Under the pieces are notes generated by a model. The model was not told the DNA's origin. It searched no databases and saw only the letters and a list, made by a program, of their open reading frames with translations. Positions 27,384 to 34,961 of a stretch of DNA of 64,000 nt are shown here, piece by piece (position 1 is the stretch's first letter; the number at the start of each line of letters is the position of its first letter). The DNA is from Rhizobium sp. L43 (GTDB taxonomy: Bacteria; Pseudomonadota; Alphaproteobacteria; Rhizobiales; Rhizobiaceae). The stretch is taken from the NCBI RefSeq assembly GCF_002531725.1, contig NZ_NWSQ01000009.1:62001-126000 (forward strand). The letters run 5' to 3'. The translations under genes were made by a program, and so were the position numbers.

Positions 27384-28049
27384 TCAGCGCGAGGCTGACG
27401 CCTGCAGCAGACTGCAGAGGCCGGCAAGACCGGAATCGGAGCCGCCTGGTGCGGAGCCGCTTGACGCGGAGATATCCGCGCAGCGGACAAGCATCTTGCG
27501 CTGCTCATTGACCGGCCTCGCCCGGAAATCTTCCAGGGTGCGGGCCTGCGCTGCGCTGAGGGTGCCCTCAGCTGCGGATCTGTTGCTGCCGCCTGCCCCG
27601 TCTGCTGCGCCGGTGGCGCGATCGGCATCGATGCCGCTGCCGCGTCTGACCGAGGCCGTGGCGTTGCTATCCAGCGGATCGGAACTGCCGATGCGTGTAT
27701 TGAGATCGGCATTGACGCCACGCCCGCCACCGAGCCTGGCATTGGCGTTCGCATCGAGACCATTGCCGCCACCGATGCCGGCATTGACAGCAGCATCAAC
27801 GCCCCGGCCGCCGCCGGCATCGGCGGTCGCATCGGCATTGACGCCGCTCGAACCGCCGATGGAAGCATTGGCATCGGCGCTAACGCCACGGCCGCCGCCG
27901 AGTGATGCCCCGACAGCGGCGCTAACGGCGTTGCCGGCATTCACCGAGACGCCGACATCGATAGCCCGCGCATCGCTTGCCGGCATCGCAAGCAAGGCGC
28001 AGCTGGATGCAAGCACTGCCAGGGATAGTCCCTTGTGGTTATGGGTCAT
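27384..28049 (-). CDS. Secreted protein with seven 14-residue Gly/Ala/Asn repeats
   Basis: Protein of 221 residues, function unknown. A signal peptide (MTHNHKGLSLAVLASSCALLA, cleavage near residue 28 after ARA) is followed by seven consecutive 14-residue repeats at about 49-146. Examples are SLGGGRGVSADANA, SIGGSSGVNADATA and DAGGGRGVDAAVNA; the last two are degenerate. Fixed 14-residue periodicity with small residues suggests a beta-solenoid. The C-terminal domain (about 160-221) has a different composition with RTLEDFRARP, QRKMLVRCADI and a second Cys near LCSLL, so one disulfide is possible. The ATG at 28049 has GGAGG at ideal spacing. It converges with aapP. Confidence 0.75.
   Translation of the reverse strand: MTHNHKGLSLAVLASSCALLAMPASDARAIDVGVSVNAGNAVSAAVGASLGGGRGVSADANASIGGSSGVNADATADAGGGRGVDAAVNAGIGGGNGLDANANARLGGGRGVNADLNTRIGSSDPLDSNATASVRRGSGIDADRATGAADGAGGSNRSAAEGTLSAAQARTLEDFRARPVNEQRKMLVRCADISASSGSAPGGSDSGLAGLCSLLQASASR
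27612..27905 (-). repeat. Coding array of seven 42-bp units
   Basis: Each unit encodes one 14-residue repeat of the secreted protein at 27384-28049; five units are well conserved as GGG(R/N)G(V/L)xAxxNA and two are degenerate. Confidence 0.75.
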
Positions 28050-28556
28050 GTTTTCCTCCGTTTCCATTGGCCGGGCGATCTTGCCCGGCAGCCGAAAATC
28101 GAGGAACGCTCGTGCCTTCGATCGTCTGGATCTCCTGCAACCTGCGGGACATCCATGGCAAGGCAACGTGAAGGTATGAGGAATGTTTCACAACACGGCA
28201 CGGCAAGTCGGTTCGGCGGCGTGCAATGATCTTTCACGGTTATTGAAATACCAATTGCCGACCCGACTGTGCCAGAATTCGCCATATCTTGCAGCGACTG
28301 GAGCACCGAGCGAGTATTTCCTTCCCAGTTGCATCAGGTATCTTCAGAGCCAGAAAGAAAGCTCGGTTCTCGATACGATTGGTGGCGATTGATCCATTTG
28401 CAGCGTTTTCGCTGGGATCGCCCGCACCCTGCTTCGGAACCGGATATTCCACCATTGATTGAGATGACTAAAAATAACGCCCCTTCCGCCTGGATATATC
28501 AGGTAGGAAGTCCATGTTTCAGCATGTTCTCATTTAATGGAACTGGAGGTTCAAGA
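28050..28556. other. 507-bp gene-free region
   Basis: No open frame here has a signal, domain or ribosome site that supports it. The left end should hold the promoter of the repeat protein (minus strand). The right part holds a GGAAC-N16-GATT motif (28436-28460) before the DUF3597 gene. The base composition is less GC-rich than the surrounding genes. Confidence 0.5.
28436..28460 (+). promoter_or_regulatory. EcfG/RpoE2-type promoter candidate before the DUF3597 gene
   Basis: GGAAC (28436-28440), 16 bases, GATT. The alphaproteobacterial general stress sigma factor is reported to use a GGAAC -35 box with a TT- or GTT-containing -10 box at about this spacing. It lies 97 bp before the start codon. 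The same form occurs at 29104. Confidence 0.45.
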
Positions 28557-28991
28557 ATGGGCATTTTCGATAAGATCAAACATGCAATCTTCGGGGAAGC
28601 GAAAGCAGCTGAACCCACTGCCGCCGGCGCGCCAAAGACTGAGCCCGCCCAGGCTCCTGCCGCGCCGTCGGCGGCGCCCAGTCCCGCCCCTGCAGCCCCT
28701 CCCGCTCAGAGCAAGCCGGCGACATCAACAGCGACAGTCGACATCGTTCCTATCCTCGATGCAGCCGTGAAAAAGAGCGGCCAGAAACTCGATTGGCGCC
28801 ACTCGATCGTGGACCTGATGAAAGCCGTCGGGATGGATGCGAGCCTTTCCGAACGCAAGGAACTTGCCACCGAGCTCGGCTATACCGGCGACAGCGGCGA
28901 TTCCGCAAAAATGAACATGTGGCTGCACAAGGCACTGATGAAGCGGCTGTCGGAAAATGGCGGCAAAGTCCCGGCCGATCTCCTGGATTGA
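28557..28991 (+). CDS. DUF3597 domain-containing protein
   Basis: Protein of 144 residues. MGIFDKIKHAIFG at the N terminus is amphipathic. A Pro/Ala linker (about 18-58) leads to the DUF3597 domain (about 60-144), with VDIVPILDAAVKKSGQKLDWRHSIVDLMK, LSERKELATELGY and a C-terminal MNMWLHKALMKRLSENGG. The family is small and of unknown function; members often have this linker and resemble LysM-linked proteins. GGAGG lies 7 bp before the ATG. A likely general-stress promoter is upstream. Confidence 0.88.
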   Translation: MGIFDKIKHAIFGEAKAAEPTAAGAPKTEPAQAPAAPSAAPSPAPAAPPAQSKPATSTATVDIVPILDAAVKKSGQKLDWRHSIVDLMKAVGMDASLSERKELATELGYTGDSGDSAKMNMWLHKALMKRLSENGGKVPADLLD

Positions 28992-29103
28992 TCCCTCGCT
29001 TGATCAACCACCGATAGCTGCCGCCACTTTGCGGCGGCGGCTACCCTGCCAGAGCTCACGCGGCTGACCGCGGGGCTATGAGGCCCCCTTGCCCACAGGC
29101 ACT

Positions 29104-29128
29104 GGAACCAATAACCTCCCGTTCGATT
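29104..29128 (+). promoter_or_regulatory. EcfG/RpoE2-type promoter candidate before the 103-residue secreted protein
   Basis: GGAAC (29104-29108), 16 bases, GATT: the same form and spacing as at 28436. It lies 59 bp before the ATG at 29163. Confidence 0.45.
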
Positions 29129-29162
29129 ACTTCAATAATCGATCAGGGGAGAAATAAATCCA

Positions 29163-29474
29163 ATGAGATTGATGGCAGTCGTTGGCGTTGCGCTTAGCTT
29201 GGCCTGTATTTCGGCCGCAGAATCCCCTTCAAACTATCAATCCTACAGCGGCATCCGGGTCGATACCGATCCGGTTCTTCTGGCTCGCTTCGAGAAAGCG
29301 CTCCAACGCTGCGTGCCGGAGGCAGGGTCATGGCGACGAGGCTCGCCCGACCGGCGAAGCCTGCACTACAATGCGGCTCTGAGAAACTGCCTCTATAGAC
29401 GCAGCTTTGTCGACAGGGGCGTCTACGCCTACCCGATCCCTCAAGTCTACTTCGATCATTTCCTGGATCGCTGA
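29163..29474 (+). CDS. Small secreted protein of unknown function
   Basis: Protein of 103 residues. A short signal peptide, MRLMAVVGVALSLACISAAES, is followed by a basic and aromatic mature part with two cysteines (about C48 in LQRCVPE and C75 in RNCLYR) that could pair in the periplasm. The ending YPIPQVYFDHFLDR is Tyr/Phe rich. GGGGAGA lies about 9 bp before the ATG. No family is recognised. It follows the DUF3597 gene in the same direction and has a similar GGAAC motif upstream, so shared stress control is plausible. Confidence 0.65.
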   Translation: MRLMAVVGVALSLACISAAESPSNYQSYSGIRVDTDPVLLARFEKALQRCVPEAGSWRRGSPDRRSLHYNAALRNCLYRRSFVDRGVYAYPIPQVYFDHFLDR

Positions 29475-29529
29475 GAAAAGCCGAACAGCTCCAACCCGCC
29501 ATAGCCCTTCACAGGCCATCAAACACAAA

Positions 29530-29548
29530 CCCCGCCAGATTGGCGGGG
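29530..29548. terminator. Short hairpin between convergent genes
   Basis: CCCCGCCA-GAT-TGGCGGGG forms an 8-bp stem between the secreted-protein gene and the convergent 59-residue gene. T-tracts are poor on both strands; bidirectional termination is only possible. Confidence 0.5.
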
Positions 29549-29575
29549 CTGTATGCAATTGGCGACCGCTATATA

Positions 29576-29755
29576 TCAGCGTTTAGCGCCACCTGATGGC
29601 CGGCCCTTGCCCGTCTGGCGATTGCCGCTTCCGGACGCGGTCTTGGCATCGTTGCCCTGACCGAAGTTGGTGCCGCCGAGATGGCCACCGCCGCTGGTGT
29701 TGGCGACCTGGCGCTGCATTTTGCGCAACAGCGCCTCGGCATTGGTCTTGCTCAT
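29576..29755 (-). CDS. Small basic Gly-rich protein downstream of a cold-shock gene
   Basis: Protein of 59 residues: an N-terminal helix, MSKTNAEALLRKMQRQVANT, then a Gly/Asn/Lys-rich tail ending GKGRPSGGAKR. GAGGAG lies 6 bp before the ATG, a strong support for translation. It sits 73 bp after the cold-shock gene on the same strand, so the two are probably cotranscribed. The basic disordered tail could contact nucleic acid. No family is recognised. The longer frame reading upstream through the cold-shock gene is an artefact of overlap. Confidence 0.65.
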   Translation of the reverse strand: MSKTNAEALLRKMQRQVANTSGGGHLGGTNFGQGNDAKTASGSGNRQTGKGRPSGGAKR

Positions 29756-29828
29756 GAAAATCTCCTCAATGGCCGGAAAATCCAGCCGAAATGCTGCGCT
29801 TGCATCCGCGGTCGAAGACCGCGGCATG

Positions 29829-30038
29829 TCAGGCAGCGACGATATTGCCGGCCGTGCTTTTGCCGGAGCGGCTGTCCTGTATGATGTCGAACCCAACCTT
29901 CTGCCCTTTATCCAAGGACGCCATGCCAGCCTGTTCAACGGCTGAAATATGGACGAAGATATCGGCCGAGCCGTTGTCCGGCTGAATGAATCCGAAGCCC
30001 CGCGTCGGATCAAAGAATTTGACTGTGCCTGTGTTCAT
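29829..30038 (-). CDS. Cold-shock protein (CspA family)
   Basis: Single cold-shock domain protein of 69 residues that binds single-stranded nucleic acid. GTVKFFDPTRGFGFIQPDNGSADIFVHISAVE holds RNP1 (GFGFI) and RNP2 (IFVHI). The rest, LDKGQKVGFDIIQDSRSGKSTAGNI, completes the OB fold. The ATG at 30038 has AGGAG 7 bp upstream; an ATG six bases earlier is too close to it. The upstream region up to DUF2026 (about 240 bp) includes CCGGCA/TGCCGG and may form the structured 5' leader usual for cold-shock genes. Confidence 0.95.
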   Translation of the reverse strand: MNTGTVKFFDPTRGFGFIQPDNGSADIFVHISAVEQAGMASLDKGQKVGFDIIQDSRSGKSTAGNIVAA

Positions 30039-30285
30039 GAACATTCTCCTCTCAAGCGCATAAACAATCGCCCTCCGGCAACTGCCGGACGGCGTAGAAA
30101 TCGATTTTGAAAGGAAAGATCAGCTGGGCCGCCTGAGGCGCGAACCAAGCTCGACAAGCAATTTCGATGGAAGAATCCGTAGGCCGGCAATGTGTTTAAA
30201 ACAAGTTTCCGGTGACGAGGTGGGGCGTTACAGCCCGGATAACACGTATAGCGGCGTTCTCTTGGCCAAGACGTCGGGACAGCGA

Positions 30286-30894
30286 TCACCACGCCCCAGC
30301 GAGCGCGTTGCCGGAAAGCGGCACCTTTTTCAGCTTTCCGTTTTGATCCGCGACCGATAGCGACGTCTGCAATTGCTTCGGCGACTTTCGAAACCAGTTC
30401 GCGGCGATCGTGGCAAGGTCACCGATCATCGCGTGTTTGTGCCAGTCCGCGAAGCGCCGGGCAGTTGCCTCGGGTTCGGCTTGATAAAAGAAATCGCCGG
30501 ATTGGCCAAGATTGTTGATCGACGAAGCCATTGATGAGAGCGGACGTTGAAACATCTTCGGCGGCACGGAAAGCTCTCGCGCGGTCTCGGAAAATGCCGG
30601 GGCCATGAAGTCGATAGCCCAACCATCCGCCTCTACCCAGCAATGGAAATTTTCCCCTGCGCCGGTCACATAGCCGTCTTCGCGATAGTCTGCGAACAGT
30701 ATGAGCGTGCCCCCGAGATTGTAAGCAGCAAGCCCGCCCTTCGGCGTGGCTTTGATTTTGTAATGCTGTTTGAGGATGAAGGCCCCGAACGTGCTGAAGT
30801 ACATGCAGGCTGTGGCAGGGTCGGCAGCTTCGTTGATGAGCAGGCTATTGATAACGCGGTAAATCCGATGGTAGTCGCTCTGCTTGATCAACAT
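30286..30894 (-). CDS. DUF2026 family protein
   Basis: Protein of 202 residues, function unknown. It begins MLIKQSDYHRIYRVINSLLIN and has a central GGTLILFADYREDGYVTGAGENFHCWVEADGWAIDFMAP stretch (part shown) with a Cys-Trp and a His-Asp pattern. This resembles the transglutaminase-like or papain-like core that DUF2026 is suspected to have, but no activity is shown. The ATG at 30894 is preferred because the 35 residues read from 30999 are Arg-rich and lack a family match. It stands alone in an accessory region. Confidence 0.75.
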   Translation of the reverse strand: MLIKQSDYHRIYRVINSLLINEAADPATACMYFSTFGAFILKQHYKIKATPKGGLAAYNLGGTLILFADYREDGYVTGAGENFHCWVEADGWAIDFMAPAFSETARELSVPPKMFQRPLSSMASSINNLGQSGDFFYQAEPEATARRFADWHKHAMIGDLATIAANWFRKSPKQLQTSLSVADQNGKLKKVPLSGNALAGAW

Positions 30895-31022
30895 GGTCGC
30901 TCGTCCATAAACTTTAAGGTTTCGCGCAATCACTAGGCGACGGCGGAAACGATGTAAACGACGCGGCACCGATGTCCATGCGGCTTGGCCGAGTGGCAAG
31001 CGTGATCCGAAATCCGGCCAGG

Positions 31023-31610
31023 CTAGGTTCGAAGCATTGATGTAAAACCATCAAGAGAGCGAATGACAGCGTCTGCAACATCGGCGGGATGCTCCATGGA
31101 TGCCACCAGGGCGTTCCCCTCCCTGAGATAGATCGGAAAGCGCTCCCTAAATTTTCGATCTTCCGTCGCCTGTTGAAATCCGAACCCTCGTTTCAGTTGG
31201 CGTTCAACAACAACCGCGGTTGCGGCCTCAATGTCCAGCGACGGCAGCAAGACAATGCCATAGCCGGTGGAAACCAATCTTCGGGCTTCGCCGTAATCAT
31301 GGGTGCCTGCTTGCGCCGCCAGGAACCCCGATGGCGTGACAAATATATTCGGCGCTGGATTTGCCATCAGCAGATGTTTCGCAAGCGCCAGGTTTTCCGC
31401 GCGATAACGCTCATAACCGTGGGAAGCAATGAACGTTCCAATCGTCTCCAGACGCTCGCAGAACTCCAGATCGAGGTCGATAAGCCCCCAACCGAGTTTC
31501 CCCGCGAGTTGACGGCCGAGCGTCGATTTTCCGACGCCGCCCGGTCCCAGAAGGAAAATGGTCTCACATGGCCGCCACGGCCTGCGAACCTCAATGTGCG
31601 TTTGTGCCAT
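31023..31610 (-). CDS. Shikimate kinase-like P-loop protein
   Basis: Protein of 195 residues. Walker A FLLGPGGVGKSTLGRQLA near residue 19 and GWGLIDLDLEFCERLETIGTFIASHGYERYRAEN show the shikimate-kinase layout, with D..E and the YR.E lid-side motif. Dedicated AroK normally sits with aroB; that is not so here, so this may be a paralogue acting on another small molecule. The ATG at 31610 (MAQTHIEVRRP) is used; an upstream TTG at 31625 is possible. It lies next to the duplicated kinase remnant. Confidence 0.72.
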   Translation of the reverse strand: MAQTHIEVRRPWRPCETIFLLGPGGVGKSTLGRQLAGKLGWGLIDLDLEFCERLETIGTFIASHGYERYRAENLALAKHLLMANPAPNIFVTPSGFLAAQAGTHDYGEARRLVSTGYGIVLLPSLDIEAATAVVVERQLKRGFGFQQATEDRKFRERFPIYLREGNALVASMEHPADVADAVIRSLDGFTSMLRT

Positions 31611-31652
31611 CGACCGCAACCTCAATTGCAGCCGTTCCAGCAGCCAATAGCT

Positions 31653-32296
31653 TGCCAGAACGACTCACCTACCCGCCTTCAGGCGTATCGACGATCGTAG
31701 CGATTTCACGCCGACCGGTCGGCAAGAACCTTCAAAATATGATCCTGGATCGCGGCGGCCGTTTTTTCCGGTGATGCGGCAGTGACGTCGAGGACCAATG
31801 TGTTTGGATGAAGTGGATCTAAAACCCGTGCTTTCCGACTGCGGTTCCTGGAGGCTGCCACGTCGGTGGATTTCAACTTTTCGCGTCGCTCGGGGTTCGA
31901 AACGCGGCGAGCCAGCTCCTCTTCATCACAAAGCATCCGCACCGGCACCAGAACGACGGCACAGGCTTCAGCGGCATTGGCGATCTGTTGAAAGGTACGA
32001 AGGCTTCGCTCATCACCCTCGAGACCGGCATGCGTGAAAATGAAGTTGGCGGACGGCGCATAAGCAATGATTGCGTCAAGCACGGCTTGCCGAACCCGAC
32101 CTGTGAACTCCCATACTCCCTTTGGAAGCGACGCCGTTCCATCCTCATCCAGCAGGCGCAGTATCGGGTTATTGATCCAGTGGTTATCGACAATTTTTGC
32201 CGAAACCATCGCGCTCAACTCCTGCGCGATGGTCAGCTTCCCAACTCCGGGAATCCTATGAACACTATGCCAATACCCGTCTTTCGCGACACCTTT
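31653..32296. repeat. Left copy of a kinase-gene duplication
   Basis: This block matches 34962-35632 at DNA level with scattered substitutions and a few small indels, from CAGAACG.CTCACCT...CGTATCGACGATCGTAGC at the 3' side of the gene to CTTTCGCGACACC at its 5' end. Similarity stops beyond both ends. The two copies are direct repeats flanking the beta-helix gene. Confidence 0.8.
31706..32280 (-). pseudogene. Frameshifted P-loop kinase gene (copy of 35040-35615)
   Basis: About 170 residues (from SAMVSAKIVDNHWINNP to ILKVLADRSA) match the intact copy at 35040-35615 nearly residue for residue. At the Walker A region one base is missing: the intact copy has CCGGGCGTTGGG and this one CCGGAGTTGGG. 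The frame then meets a TGA two codons after the loop, so GFPGVGK is destroyed. The initiating ATG of the intact copy is also ACG here. The downstream body remains open but no good start is seen. A shortened protein cannot be fully ruled out. Confidence 0.8.
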
Positions 32297-32748
32297 TGGA
32301 GGCAGAGGGAGGTCGAATCGGCGGCCATCACCGCCGCCTATTGCTATCTCATCAGTCCCAATATCGAGGCGATTCAGCCCAAAATAGCTAGATTCGGAAA
32401 AAAAATGTCGATTCCGCCATTGGCGGGAGGAATCCCGTTACGCCCCTCAGATTTTTCAAATGTTTTCAACGGATGCATATCTCTATAGTTGCAGAAAGAA
32501 TAATTCGCGGTAGGCGAGATATAAATATTGACATAATTTGGGCGACTCGAAATTCACCAAGTATTTCAAACTGTAACTTCTGATAGATTTGGATAATGTG
32601 GCAGCAATATGGCTATGATTCTCAAGCACTTACTGTCTAGTTGCTGTTGCACCCTCCGCAACCTCGCCCTATAACCCGCCGCCGTAACGACTGATTAACT
32701 AACATTAGTAATTGGTAAAGAACAACGCTAAGGTTGAGGAACCAGATT
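32281..32748. other. A/T-rich region upstream of the exoprotein gene
   Basis: Some 470 bp without a credible gene. TTGACA at 32528-32533 followed after 17 bases by AATTCA could be a weak promoter for the plus-strand gene at 32749. The composition is clearly lower in GC than neighbours, which suggests acquired DNA. Confidence 0.4.
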
Positions 32749-34812
32749 ATGACGACATACTACGTAGCGACGACCGGCAGCGGCGGTGGTAACGGCAGCG
32801 CCTCCTCTCCATTTCGCACGATCAGCGACGCGATGGCGTCGGACCTTAAGCCCGGCGACGAGGTTGTGGTGCGCGCCGGCGTCTATAATGAGTCGGTGAA
32901 CATGTACAAGGATGGTTCCGCCGCCGGCTACATTACCTTGCGGTCGGAGGTACCGGGTGGAGCGGTGATCCACTCAGCGTCGGGCGGCGCAAATGGTATT
33001 AACATCACTGCTAACTATGTGGCGGTCGAAGGCTTCGAGGTCTACGGGAGCGATTCGCACGGCATTGTTGGTGATGGCGTCCACCATGTGAGGATCGCCG
33101 ATAACGTTTCCCACGACAACGGTGCGTCCGGCATCGCCTTCGCCGGATCCGACTTCATCACGATCGAAGGGAACGAGACTTACAAAAATGCGAGTTCCGG
33201 CTGGTTTTCAGGCATCTCTCTCTACCAGAACCGGAATATCACCGGGGCGCCGGACGATGGCAGCTTCCGCAACATCATCCGGAACAACATCTCGCACGAC
33301 AACGTCACGAAGTCGGGTGCGCACACCGATGGCAACGGCATCATCATCGACGATTTCCAGAGCACGCAGACGAGCGGTCATCCGAACTACACGTTTAAGA
33401 CCCTGGTCGACAACAACCTCGTCTATGAGAACGGCAGCAAAGGCATCCAAGTTACCTGGAGCGACTCCGTCACGGTGAAAAACAACACCGCATACCACAA
33501 CAATCAGGACCTGCTGAACGACGGCACCTGGCGCGGCGAACTCAGCAACGCGCAGTCGAGCAACAACACCTGGATCAACAACATCGCCGTAGCCGACCCG
33601 TCGGTGAATAAGAACAACACTGCGGTCGATAACACGTCGTACGGCGGCTATACCAACGCCAACGTCGTCTGGGCCAACAACAACACCTACAACGGCACGG
33701 CCGGCCAGGCCTCGGTCAGGACCGACGGCGGCAACGCTATGCCGAGCACGGCGAACGGCAACAAGCTCGGCATCGACCCGCATTTCGCGGCGGCAGCGAG
33801 CGACAATTTCCACCTCGCCTCGGGCTCGGCAGCGATCGACGGCGGAACCGCCAAGTACGGCGTCGGCTCGGTCGATCTGGACGGCCACGCTCGCGTCGTT
33901 GGAACTGTCGACATGGGTGCCTACGAATCGGGCTCCAGTGCGACACCGGGAACGCCAACCACGCCGACGCAACCGACAACGCCAACCACGCCGACGAATC
34001 CGACAACCCCAACCACCCCGACGCAACCGACAACGCCGACGCAACCGACAACGCCAACGGCGCCGACAAAGGAATTCATCGGCACCAACGGTAACGACAT
34101 CCTGCCGCACACCGGCCAGTCCAACGGCGGCAACGAAACCTTCAAGGGTCTCGGCGGTAGTGACGTGTTGAAGGGCGGGGCCGGCGCGGACGTGCTCGAC
34201 GGCGGTACTGGCAATGACACGGCCAGCTATGCGGGCTCCGACGCGGTCAACGTCAACTTGGCGACTAAGGTCGCATCGGGCGGTCAGGCGACCGGCGACA
34301 AGATCGCCAGCATCGAAAACTTGACCGGCTCAAGCTACAACGACGTACTGACCGGCGGCAACGGCGGCGGCAACGTTCTCACTGGCGGGGCTGGCGCGGA
34401 CAAGCTGGACGGCGGCGCCGGCAATGATGTCCTCATTGGTGGTGCCGGAAAGGACATTATGACCGGTGGCATCGGTGAGGATACGTTTATCTTGAAGGCA
34501 CCGACGGAAACCGGGTCCGGCTTGAACCGCGACGTCATCACCGACTTCCAGCACGGCGTCGATAAGATCGACATCTCGGCGATCGATGCGAATGGCTCTG
34601 CGGCGGGCAATGGTACCTTCCATTTCCAGGCACAGGAGAATGCCTTGTTCGATCACAAGGCTGGCGCGCTCGCTTGGCACTATGACGACAATGCTGGATC
34701 CGCGAACGATGCTACCGTTATCCAGGCCGACACGAACGGCGACGGCATTCATGACTTCGAGGTTCAGCTGAAGGGCCTCGTCCACCTGGGGGCGGGCGAT
34801 TTTCTCCTGTAA
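32749..34812 (+). CDS. Parallel beta-helix protein with Pro-Thr linker and RTX calcium-binding C terminus
   Basis: Predicted type I secreted polysaccharide-active protein of 687 residues. The start MTTYYVATTGSGGGNGSASSPFRTISDA and LKPGDEVVVRAGVY are the opening of pectate-lyase/epimerase-type beta-helices. Repeated short beta-strand turns fill about 40-385 (for example NNISHDNVTKSG, VENGSKGIQVTWSD-like units). A linker of TPTTPTQPT repeats spans about 397-440. RTX nonapeptides GG.G.D.L. (GGSDVLKGGAGADVLDGGTGND, 460-480 and 540-585) bind Ca2+, then a C-terminal domain ends in GDFLL. There is no signal peptide, as expected for ABC-type export. No exporter genes are in the window. Enzymatic activity is unproven. 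Confidence 0.85.
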   Translation: MTTYYVATTGSGGGNGSASSPFRTISDAMASDLKPGDEVVVRAGVYNESVNMYKDGSAAGYITLRSEVPGGAVIHSASGGANGINITANYVAVEGFEVYGSDSHGIVGDGVHHVRIADNVSHDNGASGIAFAGSDFITIEGNETYKNASSGWFSGISLYQNRNITGAPDDGSFRNIIRNNISHDNVTKSGAHTDGNGIIIDDFQSTQTSGHPNYTFKTLVDNNLVYENGSKGIQVTWSDSVTVKNNTAYHNNQDLLNDGTWRGELSNAQSSNNTWINNIAVADPSVNKNNTAVDNTSYGGYTNANVVWANNNTYNGTAGQASVRTDGGNAMPSTANGNKLGIDPHFAAAASDNFHLASGSAAIDGGTAKYGVGSVDLDGHARVVGTVDMGAYESGSSATPGTPTTPTQPTTPTTPTNPTTPTTPTQPTTPTQPTTPTAPTKEFIGTNGNDILPHTGQSNGGNETFKGLGGSDVLKGGAGADVLDGGTGNDTASYAGSDAVNVNLATKVASGGQATGDKIASIENLTGSSYNDVLTGGNGGGNVLTGGAGADKLDGGAGNDVLIGGAGKDIMTGGIGEDTFILKAPTETGSGLNRDVITDFQHGVDKIDISAIDANGSAAGNGTFHFQAQENALFDHKAGALAWHYDDNAGSANDATVIQADTNGDGIHDFEVQLKGLVHLGAGDFLL
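33945..34070 (+). repeat. Short coding repeats of the Pro-Thr linker
   Basis: Tandem ACGCCAAC/ACGCCGAC-CAACCGACA units of 6, 9 and 15 bp code for TPTTPTQPT and variants. Such arrays change length by slippage. Confidence 0.7.
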
Positions 34813-34961
34813 CGATAGCCGTTGTGGCGGTCTGATCGCCACAACTCGCCGGCCGCAAAAGTCGGCTACTTCGGCGCGTGGATGAGGGAGCCCCATCCGC
34901 GCGCTGCGTTTTTTTCGACGGGCGTCAGCCGGCCTTCCGGGCCGGCTTTGCGTAAACCGAT

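Noticed and set aside
28183..28392. A 69-codon plus-strand frame in the 507-bp gap
   Set aside because: No ribosome site, no domain and mixed composition; more likely chance in non-coding DNA.
29530..29548. A strong bidirectional terminator
   Set aside because: The stem is good but T-runs are missing on both strands, so it is listed only as a possible terminator.
33945..34070. A CRISPR-like short repeat array
   Set aside because: The units of 6-15 bp are contiguous and in frame, coding TPTTPTQPT; no spacers are present. No CRISPR array or cas gene is seen in the window.
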